A program made the translations under genes and the position numbers. Positions 35,228 to 44,401 of a DNA stretch of 64,000 nucleotides are shown one piece after another (position 1 is the stretch's first letter; the number at the start of each line of letters is the position of its first letter). The stretch is from NCBI RefSeq assembly GCF_004345605.1, contig NZ_SLVY01000015.1, positions 62,001 through 126,000 of the forward strand, in the 5' to 3' direction. Below the pieces are notes generated by a model that searched no databases, was not told where the DNA came from, and saw only the letters and a list, made by a program, of their open reading frames with translations. Origin of the DNA: Rhodococcus sp. SMB37. GTDB taxonomy: Bacteria > Actinomycetota > Actinomycetes > Mycobacteriales > Mycobacteriaceae.

Positions 35228-36949
35228 GTGGACACGCAGATGCAGGCGTCGCACGGAAGCGCGCTGCTGTGGCGGACACTGCGGCGACACCGCGGAAGCA
35301 TGACCGTCGCCGTGGTGCTGTGCGGTCTGCACCAGTTGTTCGAGGCGCTCGTCCCGGTCGCGATCGGAGCGATCGTCGCGAACGCCATCGCCCCGGGCGA
35401 TCGGACAGCGCTGGTGGCCTGGCTCGCCGCCCTCGCGCTGCTGTTCATCGCCCTCACCTATTCCTGGCGTCTCGGCGCACGCCTCGTCGTCGCAGCGATG
35501 GAAGGGGAAGGGCACAGCCTCCGCGTCGAAGTCACCGACACCCTCCTGCGTCCACGTGGCGTCCGCACCGACATGCGCGCGGGGGAACTGCTTTCCGTCG
35601 CGACCTCCGACGCCGATCGCACTACCTGGATTCTCGACCTCGTCGCGCGGGCCGTCGCGAGCGCGGTCGCGGTGATCGCGACGGCGGTGATCCTGTTCGT
35701 GATCGATGTTCCGCTCGGTCTCGGCGTTCTCGTCGGAACAGCAGGGCTATTTGCAGCGCTGCACTTCGCGGCCCCGGTCATTGCGCACCGAACCGCCGAG
35801 CAACAGGCTCGCATCGGGACCGCGTCGGGCGTCGCGACAGATCTCGTCACAGGGCTGCGTCCGCTGCGCGGTATCGGTGGTGAGGCCGCAGCAGGGGAGC
35901 GTTTCCGCGCAGTCAGCGCCGACGCCCTGACCGCCACGCTCAGCGCTGCGAAGGTCCGCTCGCTGTTCGCGGGTGTCTCGACCACCTCGAGCGCGTTGCT
36001 CGCAGTGGCGATCGCAGGCTGGGCGGGTTGGCTGGCACTCAGCGGACGAATCGGTCTCGCCGAGGTCATCACGGTGGTGGGTCTTGCTCAATTCCTGATC
36101 GAACCACTCACCACTCTGGCGCGGGTCCCTGCCGTCGTCGCGGCGTCACGAGGGTCGGCGGATCGGGTGGCGCGCGTCCTCGACAGCGCTCCGCTGCTGG
36201 ATCCCGGACGTGACGACGTGACTCACCGCGACCAGGGGCCGGTACTCGAACTGGCCGATCTGCGGTACCGAACACTCGACGGGCTCGACCTCGCCGTCGC
36301 GCGCGGCGAGTTCGTCGGAATCGTGGCATACCGACCGGAGGACGCGGATGCGGTGTTCGCGCTGCTGTCGTCGCAGGTTCCTGCCGGCGACTACACCGGC
36401 TCGTTCACTGTCGGATCGGTGCTCGCCCGCGACCTTCCGATCGAGCTGGCCCGCACCCTGATCCTCGCCGAACCGCACGACACCTTCCTGTTCGCGGGCA
36501 CCCTGGGGTCCAACATCACCGCGGGACGTGGCCCTGCCGCGTCGATCGACCTCGAACGTGCACTCGAGGCGTCCGCCGCCCGCGATGTCGTAGACCTGCA
36601 TCCTGCGGGTCTCGATCACCCGGTCGGTGACGACGGCACCACACTGTCCGGTGGCCAGCGGCAGCGCATCGCATTGGCGCGGGCCCTCGTGGCGGATCCA
36701 CCGGTGCTCGTCCTGCACGATCCCACCACTGCGGTCGACTCGGTCACCGAACTGAACATCGCGGAGGGGCTCCTCGAACTCCGGCACGGAACCGACCCGC
36801 GCACCACGATCGTGCTCACCTCGAGTCCCGCGCTTCTTGCCGCCGCCGACCGCGTCATCGTGATCGACGACGGTCGCGTCATCGCCGCCGAGACCCACCA
36901 TCGGCTCGCCGAGACCGACGCGGTGTACCAGACAGTGGTCGTGCGATGA
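35228..36949 (+). CDS. ABC transporter, exporter fold, with degenerate Walker A
   Basis: About 573 residues: a six-helix transmembrane domain (to residue ~320) fused to a nucleotide-binding domain. The signature LSGGQRQRIALARAL is canonical. The Walker A position reads EFVGIVAYRPEDADAVFALL, lacking the GxxGxGKS/T residues, and Walker B is LVLHDPTTAVD with His and Asp in place of the usual Asp-Glu. So this subunit cannot bind ATP normally at its own P-loop. GTG 35228 is preferred because GGGAGG lies 5 bp upstream. It overlaps the partner by ATGA and forms a heterodimer with it. Confidence 0.9.
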   Translation: MDTQMQASHGSALLWRTLRRHRGSMTVAVVLCGLHQLFEALVPVAIGAIVANAIAPGDRTALVAWLAALALLFIALTYSWRLGARLVVAAMEGEGHSLRVEVTDTLLRPRGVRTDMRAGELLSVATSDADRTTWILDLVARAVASAVAVIATAVILFVIDVPLGLGVLVGTAGLFAALHFAAPVIAHRTAEQQARIGTASGVATDLVTGLRPLRGIGGEAAAGERFRAVSADALTATLSAAKVRSLFAGVSTTSSALLAVAIAGWAGWLALSGRIGLAEVITVVGLAQFLIEPLTTLARVPAVVAASRGSADRVARVLDSAPLLDPGRDDVTHRDQGPVLELADLRYRTLDGLDLAVARGEFVGIVAYRPEDADAVFALLSSQVPAGDYTGSFTVGSVLARDLPIELARTLILAEPHDTFLFAGTLGSNITAGRGPAASIDLERALEASAARDVVDLHPAGLDHPVGDDGTTLSGGQRQRIALARALVADPPVLVLHDPTTAVDSVTELNIAEGLLELRHGTDPRTTIVLTSSPALLAAADRVIVIDDGRVIAAETHHRLAETDAVYQTVVVR

Positions 36950-38757
36950 CCGACCTGAACTCGGCCACCGAGCGTCAGTTGCTGCCGGTCGCCACAGCCG
37001 GCGAATCATGGGCATGGCTCGGCCGCGCGGTCCGCACGAGATCGGTCGTCGCAGCAGCGGGGGTCGTCACGGCAGCGCTGGGCGCCGCGGCCACTGTGCT
37101 GCCCGTCTACATGTTCGGGGTCCTCATCGACCGCGTTCGTGAGTCGGCACCGATCTCCGCACTCGGCGGGATCGTCGCGATCATCGCCGTCGCCGCTATC
37201 GCGGCGGGCGTGTTCACCGGCCTTGCCGGATACTTCGTCGCGGTACTGGGATCCACGGTGCTCGCCCGTCTCCGTGAAGCGGCCGTCGTGCGCACCCTGC
37301 GGCTACCGATGCGCACGGTCGAGCAGGCAGGTAAGGGCGACGTGCTCGCCCGGGTCGGCGATGACGTCGCAGTGATCGACAAGGCGGTCTCCGAGGCCGT
37401 CCCCCCGGTGATCTCCGCACTGTTCCTCGTCGCGGTGAGCCTGACCACTATGGTCGGAATCGATTGGCGTCTAGGACTCGCCGGTGCGATCGCCGTCCCC
37501 ATGTACACCCTGGCGCTGCGCTGGTACCTGCCTCGGTCCGCGCCCCGATACGCTGCGCAGCGCGTGGCGATGGGAGCGCGATCCCAGGCCCTGATCAGCA
37601 GCATCCAAGGGCAGCGCACCGTGCGGGCCTACGGGACCGAAGCCGTACACCGCGACCTCGTGGACCAGGCATCCGACCGCGCACGGCTGCTCGGTATCGA
37701 CGTGTTCGGGATCTTCGCACGGTTCGCGAGCCGCGGGAACCGCGCCGAGTACGTGAGTCTGGCCTGCATCCTGGCCGCGGGATTCGTTCTCGTCGACAAC
37801 GGTTCGGTCTCGGTCGGTCAGGTCACCGCCGCAGCGCTGTTGTTCCACCAGTTGTTCAATCCCATTGCCGCGATCCTCTTCACCTTCGACGAAGTGCAAT
37901 CGGCGGGCGCGAGCCTGGCGCGGCTGGTCGGCGTCGTCTCGATCCAGGACCCGCCGCCGCCGGCCGACCTTCGCACGCCCTCGGATTCCGGCCTACAGCT
38001 GAGCGGCATCCGCCACGGTTACGACGGGCACGAGGTGCTCCACGGCATCGACCTGATGATCGCCCCCGGCGAGCGGATTGCGCTCGTCGGCCCGACAGGG
38101 TCGGGTAAGAGCACACTGGCGTCGATCGCAGCCGGCAGCATCATCCCGGATTCCGGCGAGGTGCTCCTGGGCGGCGTGCCGCTCGCCGAACTCACGGGAA
38201 CGATCCGCGACCACCTCGTGATCGTGACCCAGGAGGTGCACACCTTCGCAGGCACACTGCGCGACGACCTGCGACTCGCGGCGCCGCACGCCGACGATCG
38301 GGCCGTCGAACTCGCGCTCGCCTCGGTGGGTGCGACCGGCTGGGTCCGTGCGCTGCCCGCCGGTGTCGACACGGTGGTGGGCGAGGGCGGTCATCGGCTC
38401 ACCGCCGCACAAGCGCAGCAACTCGCACTCGCGCGCGTCCTACTCGTAGACCCCGCGGTCGTTGTGCTCGACGAGGCGACCGCCGAAGCCGGAAGTGCCG
38501 GGGCCAGGGATCTCGAGAGTGCGGCTGCCGCCGCGGTGGCCGCCCGGACCTCGCTGGTGGTGGCGCACCGTCTCACCCAGGCGGCCACCGCGGACAGGAT
38601 CGTCGTACTCGAGCACGGTCTGGTCTGCGAGTCGGGAACCCACGAGGCGTTGGTTGCTGCGGGAGGGCGGTACGCCAGGCTTTGGGCCACTTGGTCGGGG
38701 GACAGCGCGGTCGGTGACAGTGTTCGTGAGGACGAGGGCGAGGGCGGCGCTGAGTGA
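36946..38757 (+). CDS. ABC transporter, exporter fold, partner with degenerate signature motif
   Basis: A 603-residue partner of the preceding gene with the same layout. Here Walker A is intact (LVGPTGSGKSTLASIAAG) and Walker B is VVVLDEATAEAG, but the signature is LTAAQAQQLALARVL instead of LSGGQ. In a heterodimer the intact P-loop of this subunit would face the intact signature of the other, leaving one working ATP site and one dead site. Such asymmetric pairs are known among exporter-fold transporters, including siderophore systems such as IrtAB. Substrate is inferred from the binding-protein neighbour. Confidence 0.9.
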   Translation: MTDLNSATERQLLPVATAGESWAWLGRAVRTRSVVAAAGVVTAALGAAATVLPVYMFGVLIDRVRESAPISALGGIVAIIAVAAIAAGVFTGLAGYFVAVLGSTVLARLREAAVVRTLRLPMRTVEQAGKGDVLARVGDDVAVIDKAVSEAVPPVISALFLVAVSLTTMVGIDWRLGLAGAIAVPMYTLALRWYLPRSAPRYAAQRVAMGARSQALISSIQGQRTVRAYGTEAVHRDLVDQASDRARLLGIDVFGIFARFASRGNRAEYVSLACILAAGFVLVDNGSVSVGQVTAAALLFHQLFNPIAAILFTFDEVQSAGASLARLVGVVSIQDPPPPADLRTPSDSGLQLSGIRHGYDGHEVLHGIDLMIAPGERIALVGPTGSGKSTLASIAAGSIIPDSGEVLLGGVPLAELTGTIRDHLVIVTQEVHTFAGTLRDDLRLAAPHADDRAVELALASVGATGWVRALPAGVDTVVGEGGHRLTAAQAQQLALARVLLVDPAVVVLDEATAEAGSAGARDLESAAAAAVAARTSLVVAHRLTQAATADRIVVLEHGLVCESGTHEALVAAGGRYARLWATWSGDSAVGDSVREDEGEGGAE

Positions 38758-38986
38758 GGTGGGCCGGTCCCGAGATGCAACAGCTTGGTGACGCACCACA
38801 GCTCGGTTGCGAGATATTCATCACATTTGGTAGTGTTTCGTTATCCGCTACGCTGCCGGCCCGGGCGTGGCGGGTGAAGAGCGGAACTTTCGGTCCATTC
38901 GGATACCGCGATCGTGCATCTCGATGATTTCGATCTCTCGACGAAGCGCGGTCGAGTCCGCTCCGGGGAGGGAACGGGAGGGAATC

Positions 38987-39289
38987 ATGGGCGAACATCG
39001 CGCCGAGTCGGGGGAGCGGTCGTCACAGGGCAGGGCGTTGGCAATCCTCGTTCTGTCAGCAGCACTCATCATCGGAACCACGGTGGTCATGGTCACCGGG
39101 TCGGTCGTGTCGGGAGTTCTCTACGGCGCGCTCACAGGCGTATGCGTCATCGTGGCGCACCTGATGATCACGCCGGGGCCGGCAGCAGGCCGGTTTCATA
39201 CCGCAGGCGAACGAGTCCGGAGTCTGCGCCGAGCGCATCCGCGGGGAGCGGTCGGCGTCCGGGAGGGCGGCAAACACTCCGTCGCCTAG
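38987..39289 (+). CDS. Small two-helix membrane protein
   Basis: A 100-residue protein with two hydrophobic segments, ALAILVLSAALIIGTTVVMV and GVLYGALTGVCVIVAHLMI, and a basic C-terminal tail. ATG 38987 is chosen because GGGAGGG lies just upstream. A longer frame from 38867 has no ribosome site. I recognise no family. It lies before the Hsp70-like genes with a 113-bp gap. Confidence 0.6.
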   Translation: MGEHRAESGERSSQGRALAILVLSAALIIGTTVVMVTGSVVSGVLYGALTGVCVIVAHLMITPGPAAGRFHTAGERVRSLRRAHPRGAVGVREGGKHSVA

Positions 39290-39402
39290 CGGAACCGCAG
39301 CGAGGCAGGAGAGCCACGGCAACGCGGCACCACTCGTGTTCATCGACGCCGGGTTCCTGCTGGGTCGGTGTGTCCGCATGGCCTCGCTTACGCTCTTGAG
39401 CC

Positions 39403-41769
39403 ATGAGCAATGGGGACCGGTCGCTGGCGATCGATTTCGGCACGTCGAACACCGCTGCGGCCGTGACCGATCCACGGACGGGCATCCACACTCTTTCGTT
39501 GACGCATCACGGCAACCTCATGTCGTCGTCGGTCTTCGTCCGGTCGGTACCGGTTCGGTCGCTCGACGACATCCTTGTCGGTGATGCCGCGGTCAATGCC
39601 GCCGATTCGGATCCGAGTGCCTTCGTTCCGTCACCGAAACGGCTCGTGAGCATGCCCGCCGTGTCGGTCCACGGCACACCCGTGCCTCGCACAGCCCTGT
39701 TCGCGGCCGTGATCGGCAACGTCTACCAACGCGCACTGCGGCACAACAACAACGCGCCGCCGTCCCGCGTCGTACTCACCCACCCCGAAGGATGGTCGGC
39801 GGACCTGGTCGCTGTGTTGACCGACGCAGCCGCGCAGGTCGGCATCGATCCGTCCACAGTCGTGACAGTGTCCGAACCGCGCGCCGCCGCGCACTTCTAC
39901 TCCCATAACACCCCCGTCACGGCAGGATCGGCTATTGCTGTGTTCGACTTCGGCGGCGGCACCGTCGACGTAGCGATCCTGCGCAGCACCCCCGACGACG
40001 AATTCGAAGTCGTCACCGCTGTCGGCGACAACGGACTCGGCGGTAAGAACTTCGACGCGCTCGTCCGCGGCTGGGCAGAAACCCAGCTCGCAGATCTCAA
40101 CCCCGAACTCGCCGAGTACCTGCGGGGATCCGGCCCCGATCAGTTGCAGGCGCGTCGGGCACTCGAGGAGTCCGCGCGGCGGGCCAAGGAGGTGCTGTCC
40201 GATGCGCCCTCCGCGACGGTCACGGCCGCCGGTGGTCCGTGGCGCGAGAACCTACTCCTGACCCGCGACGAGTTCGAAGACCTCATCGCCCCGCAGATCG
40301 AGCAGGCAGCAGCGCTGGTCCGTACCGCACTGACCCAGGGCCGCGTTCCTCAGGATCGGCTGCAGGCGATCTATCTCACCGGCGGATCGTCACGGATCCC
40401 GCTGGTGCACAGTGTGCTCGGGCGGGTCGGCCCCGTCGCGACCCTCGACGATCCCAAGACCGTCGTCGTGCGAGGGGCACTCATCGCGACCGCTCGCTCG
40501 GGACGGCCCGCGGCCGCACCCACCGTGCCGGTGCGTGCACCTCGGCCGGCCGATACGTCGAACCGAGGCCGCGTCTCCGGCCGAACTCTCACCGTGCTCG
40601 GTGCGGTACTGGCGGTGATCGCTGCCGCCATCGGTGTCGTGGTGTACTGGCCTGATTTCAGGTCCGGCGAGGGCACCACGGCGAGTGGAGGGCCAGCACC
40701 GTCGCCGACGGAGAACGACGTGTTCACCGTCGCTGCCGGCGGGTGGTTCACGTGCGCTGATTCTCTCGGTGACGTCAGCTGCTGGGGACTCAACTCCTCC
40801 GGCCAACTCGGAGACGGAACCACCGATTCCCGATATTCACCTGTCTCGGTCGAACTCCCCGGACCCGCCTCCGCACTCGGCACGGGTCGCGAGCACACCT
40901 GCGCGTCACTCGACGACGGCGAGACCTACTGCTGGGGATACAACACGTTCGGTCAGCTCGGGACCGGCACCACCGACCCGAGTGCAGAACCGGTGCGGAT
41001 CGACATGCCCGCCGCTGTCTCCGCGCTGAGCGCAGGGGAAGACCACACGTGTGCCTTGACCGAAGGCGGAGAAGGCTACTGCTGGGGCCGCAACACCAAC
41101 GGCCAGATCGGCGAGGAGGGGACGGACCTGATCGAATCGCCCTACCGCATCGACCTGCCCACCATGACGTCGCTGGCAGCGGGTGGTAACCACACGTGCG
41201 CGTCCACCGTCATCGGCGATGTCTTCTGCTGGGGCGCGAATACGTCCGGCCAACTCGGCCGCGGATACACCAACGACTCGGACGTCGCGATCGCCGACCC
41301 GCTGCAAGTCGAACTCCCCGGACGTGCCGCGTTCGTCGCGGCGGGGCGCGGACACACCTGCGCCGCCCTCGAAGACGCCCGGACATACTGCTGGGGTGAC
41401 AACGGCTGGGGCCAGCTCGGGGACGGCACCAGCGATTCGCACCCCGAACCCGTGCAGACCTCGATGGCCGGTCGAGTAGTCGCTCTGTCTGCCTCGCTGC
41501 GGCACACCTGCGCGCTGACGGAGGACGGCGTCGTCTCCTGCTGGGGTACGGCGGACTGGGGTCAGCACACCAGCGCGCCCGGCACCCTGTCGACCGCAGC
41601 ATCCCGGGTGACACTGCCGGCAGCGGCCACGACCATCACGACCGGTGCCGTTCATACCTGCGCGACCACGGTCGACGAGGAGGTGTTCTGTTGGGGAGAG
41701 AACGGAAACGGGGAACTGGGCAACGAATCGACGACGGCGAGTGCGGTACCGGTGCGGGTCCCGGTCTGA
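39403..41769 (+). CDS. Membrane-anchored Hsp70-like protein with seven-repeat RCC1 ectodomain
   Basis: A 788-residue fusion. Residues 1-370 are an actin/Hsp70-type ATPase: SLAIDFGTSNTAAAV (phosphate 1), AVFDFGGGTVDVAIL (phosphate 2) and IYLTGGSSRIPLVHSVLG (adenosine). A single hydrophobic helix follows near residue 395 (VLGAVLAVIAAAIGVVVYW). After a short linker come seven RCC1 repeats to the C-terminus, each with the pattern HTCA...CWG...GQLG. Seven repeats would close one beta-propeller. Paired cysteines fit an extracellular, oxidised location. The substrate-binding domain of DnaK is absent. Function is unknown; it may be an ATP-gated surface receptor. Confidence 0.85.
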   Translation: MSNGDRSLAIDFGTSNTAAAVTDPRTGIHTLSLTHHGNLMSSSVFVRSVPVRSLDDILVGDAAVNAADSDPSAFVPSPKRLVSMPAVSVHGTPVPRTALFAAVIGNVYQRALRHNNNAPPSRVVLTHPEGWSADLVAVLTDAAAQVGIDPSTVVTVSEPRAAAHFYSHNTPVTAGSAIAVFDFGGGTVDVAILRSTPDDEFEVVTAVGDNGLGGKNFDALVRGWAETQLADLNPELAEYLRGSGPDQLQARRALEESARRAKEVLSDAPSATVTAAGGPWRENLLLTRDEFEDLIAPQIEQAAALVRTALTQGRVPQDRLQAIYLTGGSSRIPLVHSVLGRVGPVATLDDPKTVVVRGALIATARSGRPAAAPTVPVRAPRPADTSNRGRVSGRTLTVLGAVLAVIAAAIGVVVYWPDFRSGEGTTASGGPAPSPTENDVFTVAAGGWFTCADSLGDVSCWGLNSSGQLGDGTTDSRYSPVSVELPGPASALGTGREHTCASLDDGETYCWGYNTFGQLGTGTTDPSAEPVRIDMPAAVSALSAGEDHTCALTEGGEGYCWGRNTNGQIGEEGTDLIESPYRIDLPTMTSLAAGGNHTCASTVIGDVFCWGANTSGQLGRGYTNDSDVAIADPLQVELPGRAAFVAAGRGHTCAALEDARTYCWGDNGWGQLGDGTSDSHPEPVQTSMAGRVVALSASLRHTCALTEDGVVSCWGTADWGQHTSAPGTLSTAASRVTLPAAATTITTGAVHTCATTVDEEVFCWGENGNGELGNESTTASAVPVRVPV

Positions 41770-41876
41770 CCACGTGAAGCACCGGGCCACTGCGAGGCTT
41801 CCCCCAATTGCGTGGGTCACGACCCGGGCAACGTGAGGGAAGTTCCGTGCGGGGTGTAGTACTAGTCTCCTGAATC

Positions 41877-43691
41877 ATGAGTGATGACCGATGGTGGCTC
41901 GCGATCGATTTCGGGACGTCGAACACAGCCGCCGCACACACCCGGACAGGCGACGGTTCGATCCATCCGGTGTCGCTCACCCATCGGTCGAACCTGCTGC
42001 CCTCGGCGGTGTTCGTACGCGCAGACGGCGAGATTCTCACCGGCGACGCCGCCCAGAATGCGGCAGATCACCACCCGGAGGGCTTCGTACCCGCGCCCAA
42101 GCGACTGATCTCGCAGCCGTTCATCCGGACCGGCAGTGTGGATCTGACACCGTCACTGATGATCGCAGCCGTGTTGCGTAGTGTGATACGCCGGGCGGCG
42201 GTACTGCACGACGACGTGCCGCCCGAGCGTGTAGTGCTCACCCATCCCGAAGCGTGGTCACACGCCACCGTCGCGGTGCTGGTCGACGCGGCCTCGCGTG
42301 CGGGAATCGATCCGTCCACGATCACCACCGTGTCGGAACCCCGCGCGGCGGCCTACTACTACACCCGCACCGCTCCGCTGCAGCCCGGTACTGCTCTCGC
42401 CGTGTTCGACTTCGGCGGCGGAACCGCCGACGTCGCGGTACTGCGGATCGCGGACTCCGGGGTGTTCGACGTCGTGGCCGCGCGGGGCGACAACGCTCTC
42501 GGAGGCAAGAACTTCGACGCACTCATCCGGCGCTGGGCCCTCGACCACGTGACCGACCGCGACCCCGTATTACGCGCCGAATTCGCCGACGGGGCGCCCG
42601 GAAGTATCGAGGCGATCCGTGCGCTCGACGAGGCCGCCCGCGGCGCCAAGGAAGTGCTCTCCGAGACACCCTCGGCAACGGTCGCGGTCATAGGGTCAGG
42701 ATCCCGGACGACTCTGTCGCTGACCCGGCCGGAATTCGATTCGCTGATCACCCCGCAGGTCGAGTCGGCGGCGGACCTGGTCCGAGACGCGCTCGCCGAT
42801 TCCCGTATCGCGCCGGGTTCCCTGCACGCCCTCTACCTGACCGGCGGATCGTCGCGGATTCCGCTTGTGCACCAGGAATTGTCGCGAGTGGCGCGGGTCG
42901 CGACCCTCGATGACCCCAAGATGGTGGTGGCGCAGGGTGCCCTGATCGCTGCGCGGCACACATTCGCGTCGGACCGGAATCCTGTAAAAGACCAGAACCC
43001 GGGTGAAGCCCCGAACCGTGTCGCCGCCCGCCAGTCCACGAATCCCGCGGCGGGTGCGAACGTCCCGGAGCGCTCGTCCGGAGCTTCCACGAGCAACACT
43101 CGCCGAGGCGCGATCGCGGGCGCGGTCACCGCGCTCGTCGCCGTCGGTGTCGTGGTCGCGTGGGTCGGTACGCGAGGCGATTCGGTCGATCCGCAGACGT
43201 TTGCCGGTCCGTCGGCCGGCGTCGGCACAGTGACGGTCGCCCAGGAAACCAGGACCACGGGCGCCCCCATGACGACACCGGTGACGACCACCAGCACTAC
43301 ACCCGCGACCACCTACGCCACGACGACACGGACCCCCAGCACGAGAACGCCAGGGGGAGTTGTCACGGTGGCCAACGCGGACGCGCAGGGATTCGTCGAC
43401 GAGGTGGGTCCGCGGTGCAACGCGGACAACGAGGCGCTCGGTATCGCACGCACCACGGACTCGCTCATCGTCGTGTGCAGGACCGGTGTCGACCGCCTCT
43501 ACTACAAGGGAATCAGGGTCGAGGACGGATCCGGCATCGAGATCGACGACCCGATCGTGGTCGCGGACGGATTCCAGGTCACCAATGCCGGAGTGACCTA
43601 CCGGTTCGACGACAGTGCCCTGCTCATCACGGAAGGGGGAACGGAACTGGCGCGAGAACCCATGCTCGAATTCTGGTCGGCATACAACTGA
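41877..43691 (+). CDS. Membrane-anchored Hsp70-like protein, second paralogue
   Basis: A 604-residue protein. Residues 1-370 are clearly paralogous to the preceding gene's ATPase (WLAIDFGTSNTAAAHT, VFDFGGGTADVAVLR, LYLTGGSSRIPLVHQELS). A hydrophobic helix lies near residue 415 (IAGAVTALVAVGVVVAWVG). A Thr-rich linker of about 55 residues leads to a ~105-residue C-terminal domain with two cysteines and no RCC1 repeat. I do not recognise that domain. The tandem pair suggests one cytoplasmic module used with two different outside domains. Confidence 0.82.
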   Translation: MSDDRWWLAIDFGTSNTAAAHTRTGDGSIHPVSLTHRSNLLPSAVFVRADGEILTGDAAQNAADHHPEGFVPAPKRLISQPFIRTGSVDLTPSLMIAAVLRSVIRRAAVLHDDVPPERVVLTHPEAWSHATVAVLVDAASRAGIDPSTITTVSEPRAAAYYYTRTAPLQPGTALAVFDFGGGTADVAVLRIADSGVFDVVAARGDNALGGKNFDALIRRWALDHVTDRDPVLRAEFADGAPGSIEAIRALDEAARGAKEVLSETPSATVAVIGSGSRTTLSLTRPEFDSLITPQVESAADLVRDALADSRIAPGSLHALYLTGGSSRIPLVHQELSRVARVATLDDPKMVVAQGALIAARHTFASDRNPVKDQNPGEAPNRVAARQSTNPAAGANVPERSSGASTSNTRRGAIAGAVTALVAVGVVVAWVGTRGDSVDPQTFAGPSAGVGTVTVAQETRTTGAPMTTPVTTTSTTPATTYATTTRTPSTRTPGGVVTVANADAQGFVDEVGPRCNADNEALGIARTTDSLIVVCRTGVDRLYYKGIRVEDGSGIEIDDPIVVADGFQVTNAGVTYRFDDSALLITEGGTELAREPMLEFWSAYN

Positions 43692-43775
43692 GCAGACCGA
43701 CAGGTTCGGTGCGACACGCCGCACGAGTCCGTCCGAACGGTCCGGTGACGTCCGCGAGGATCTAGCATCGGGCGC

Positions 43776-44201
43776 GTGAGTGATGCTACGAGCCGTCCCG
43801 CAACTCTGAAGGTCCTGGTGTACAGCGACGACGTTACTGTGCGCGACCGTGTGCAGGCCGCACTGGGCACGGCGCTGCACCCGGACCTCCCGCCGATCGA
43901 GTACGTCGAGGTGGCCACGGCAGCCGTAGTCCTCTCGCACCTCGACGCCGGTGGGATCGATCTGGTGATCCTGGACGGAGAGACCGCGCCCGCCGGCGGG
44001 TTGGGAATTGCCAAGCAGCTCAAGGATGAAATCGACCCGTGCCCGCCCGTCGTCGTCATCATCGGACGTCCCGACGACACGTGGCTCGCAACGTGGTCGC
44101 GGGCCGAGGCCGTCGTCTCCCACCCGATCGACCCGATGAAGCTCGGCCGCGAAGTCGTCCGGCTCCTGCTGCCCGGCACCGATCCGGCACCTGCACGCTG
44201 A
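43776..44201 (+). CDS. Atypical response-regulator receiver domain protein
   Basis: A 141-residue single receiver-like domain: LKVLVYSDDVTVRDRVQAAL at the N-terminus, GGIDLVILDGETAPAGGLGIAK with the phospho-acceptor-like Asp, and VVVIIGRPDDTWLATWSRAEAVVSHPIDPMKL with a Pro in place of the usual Lys context. No output domain follows. A similar gene lies just before nuoA in Mycobacterium tuberculosis (Rv3143), so the pairing with complex I is conserved. Its role is not established. Confidence 0.8.
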   Translation: MSDATSRPATLKVLVYSDDVTVRDRVQAALGTALHPDLPPIEYVEVATAAVVLSHLDAGGIDLVILDGETAPAGGLGIAKQLKDEIDPCPPVVVIIGRPDDTWLATWSRAEAVVSHPIDPMKLGREVVRLLLPGTDPAPAR

Positions 44202-44233
44202 CCCGATCGGCCCTTGTCGGGGCGCGAAGACTA

Positions 44234-44247
44234 CTCCTCGCGAGGAG
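44234..44247. promoter_or_regulatory. 14-bp perfect palindrome before the nuo operon
   Basis: CTCCTCGCGAGGAG lies in the 200-bp gap before nuoA. A TGGACA/TAGTGT pair (44293-44298, 44318-44323) downstream could be a weak promoter. The palindrome may be an operator or an RNA hairpin. Confidence 0.35.
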
Positions 44248-44401
44248 CTCGAACAGGTGGACACGCCGCGCCGAAGAATGCGTGTCGAATCCTGGACAAG
44301 TCCGGCGCCATCGGCACTAGTGTGTGTGCCGTGGCTCACAGGATGTCCGATTGTCCGTCAGCCGCACGACCGGGGATCGAAGTTCGGAACCGGAGGTGCC
44401 G

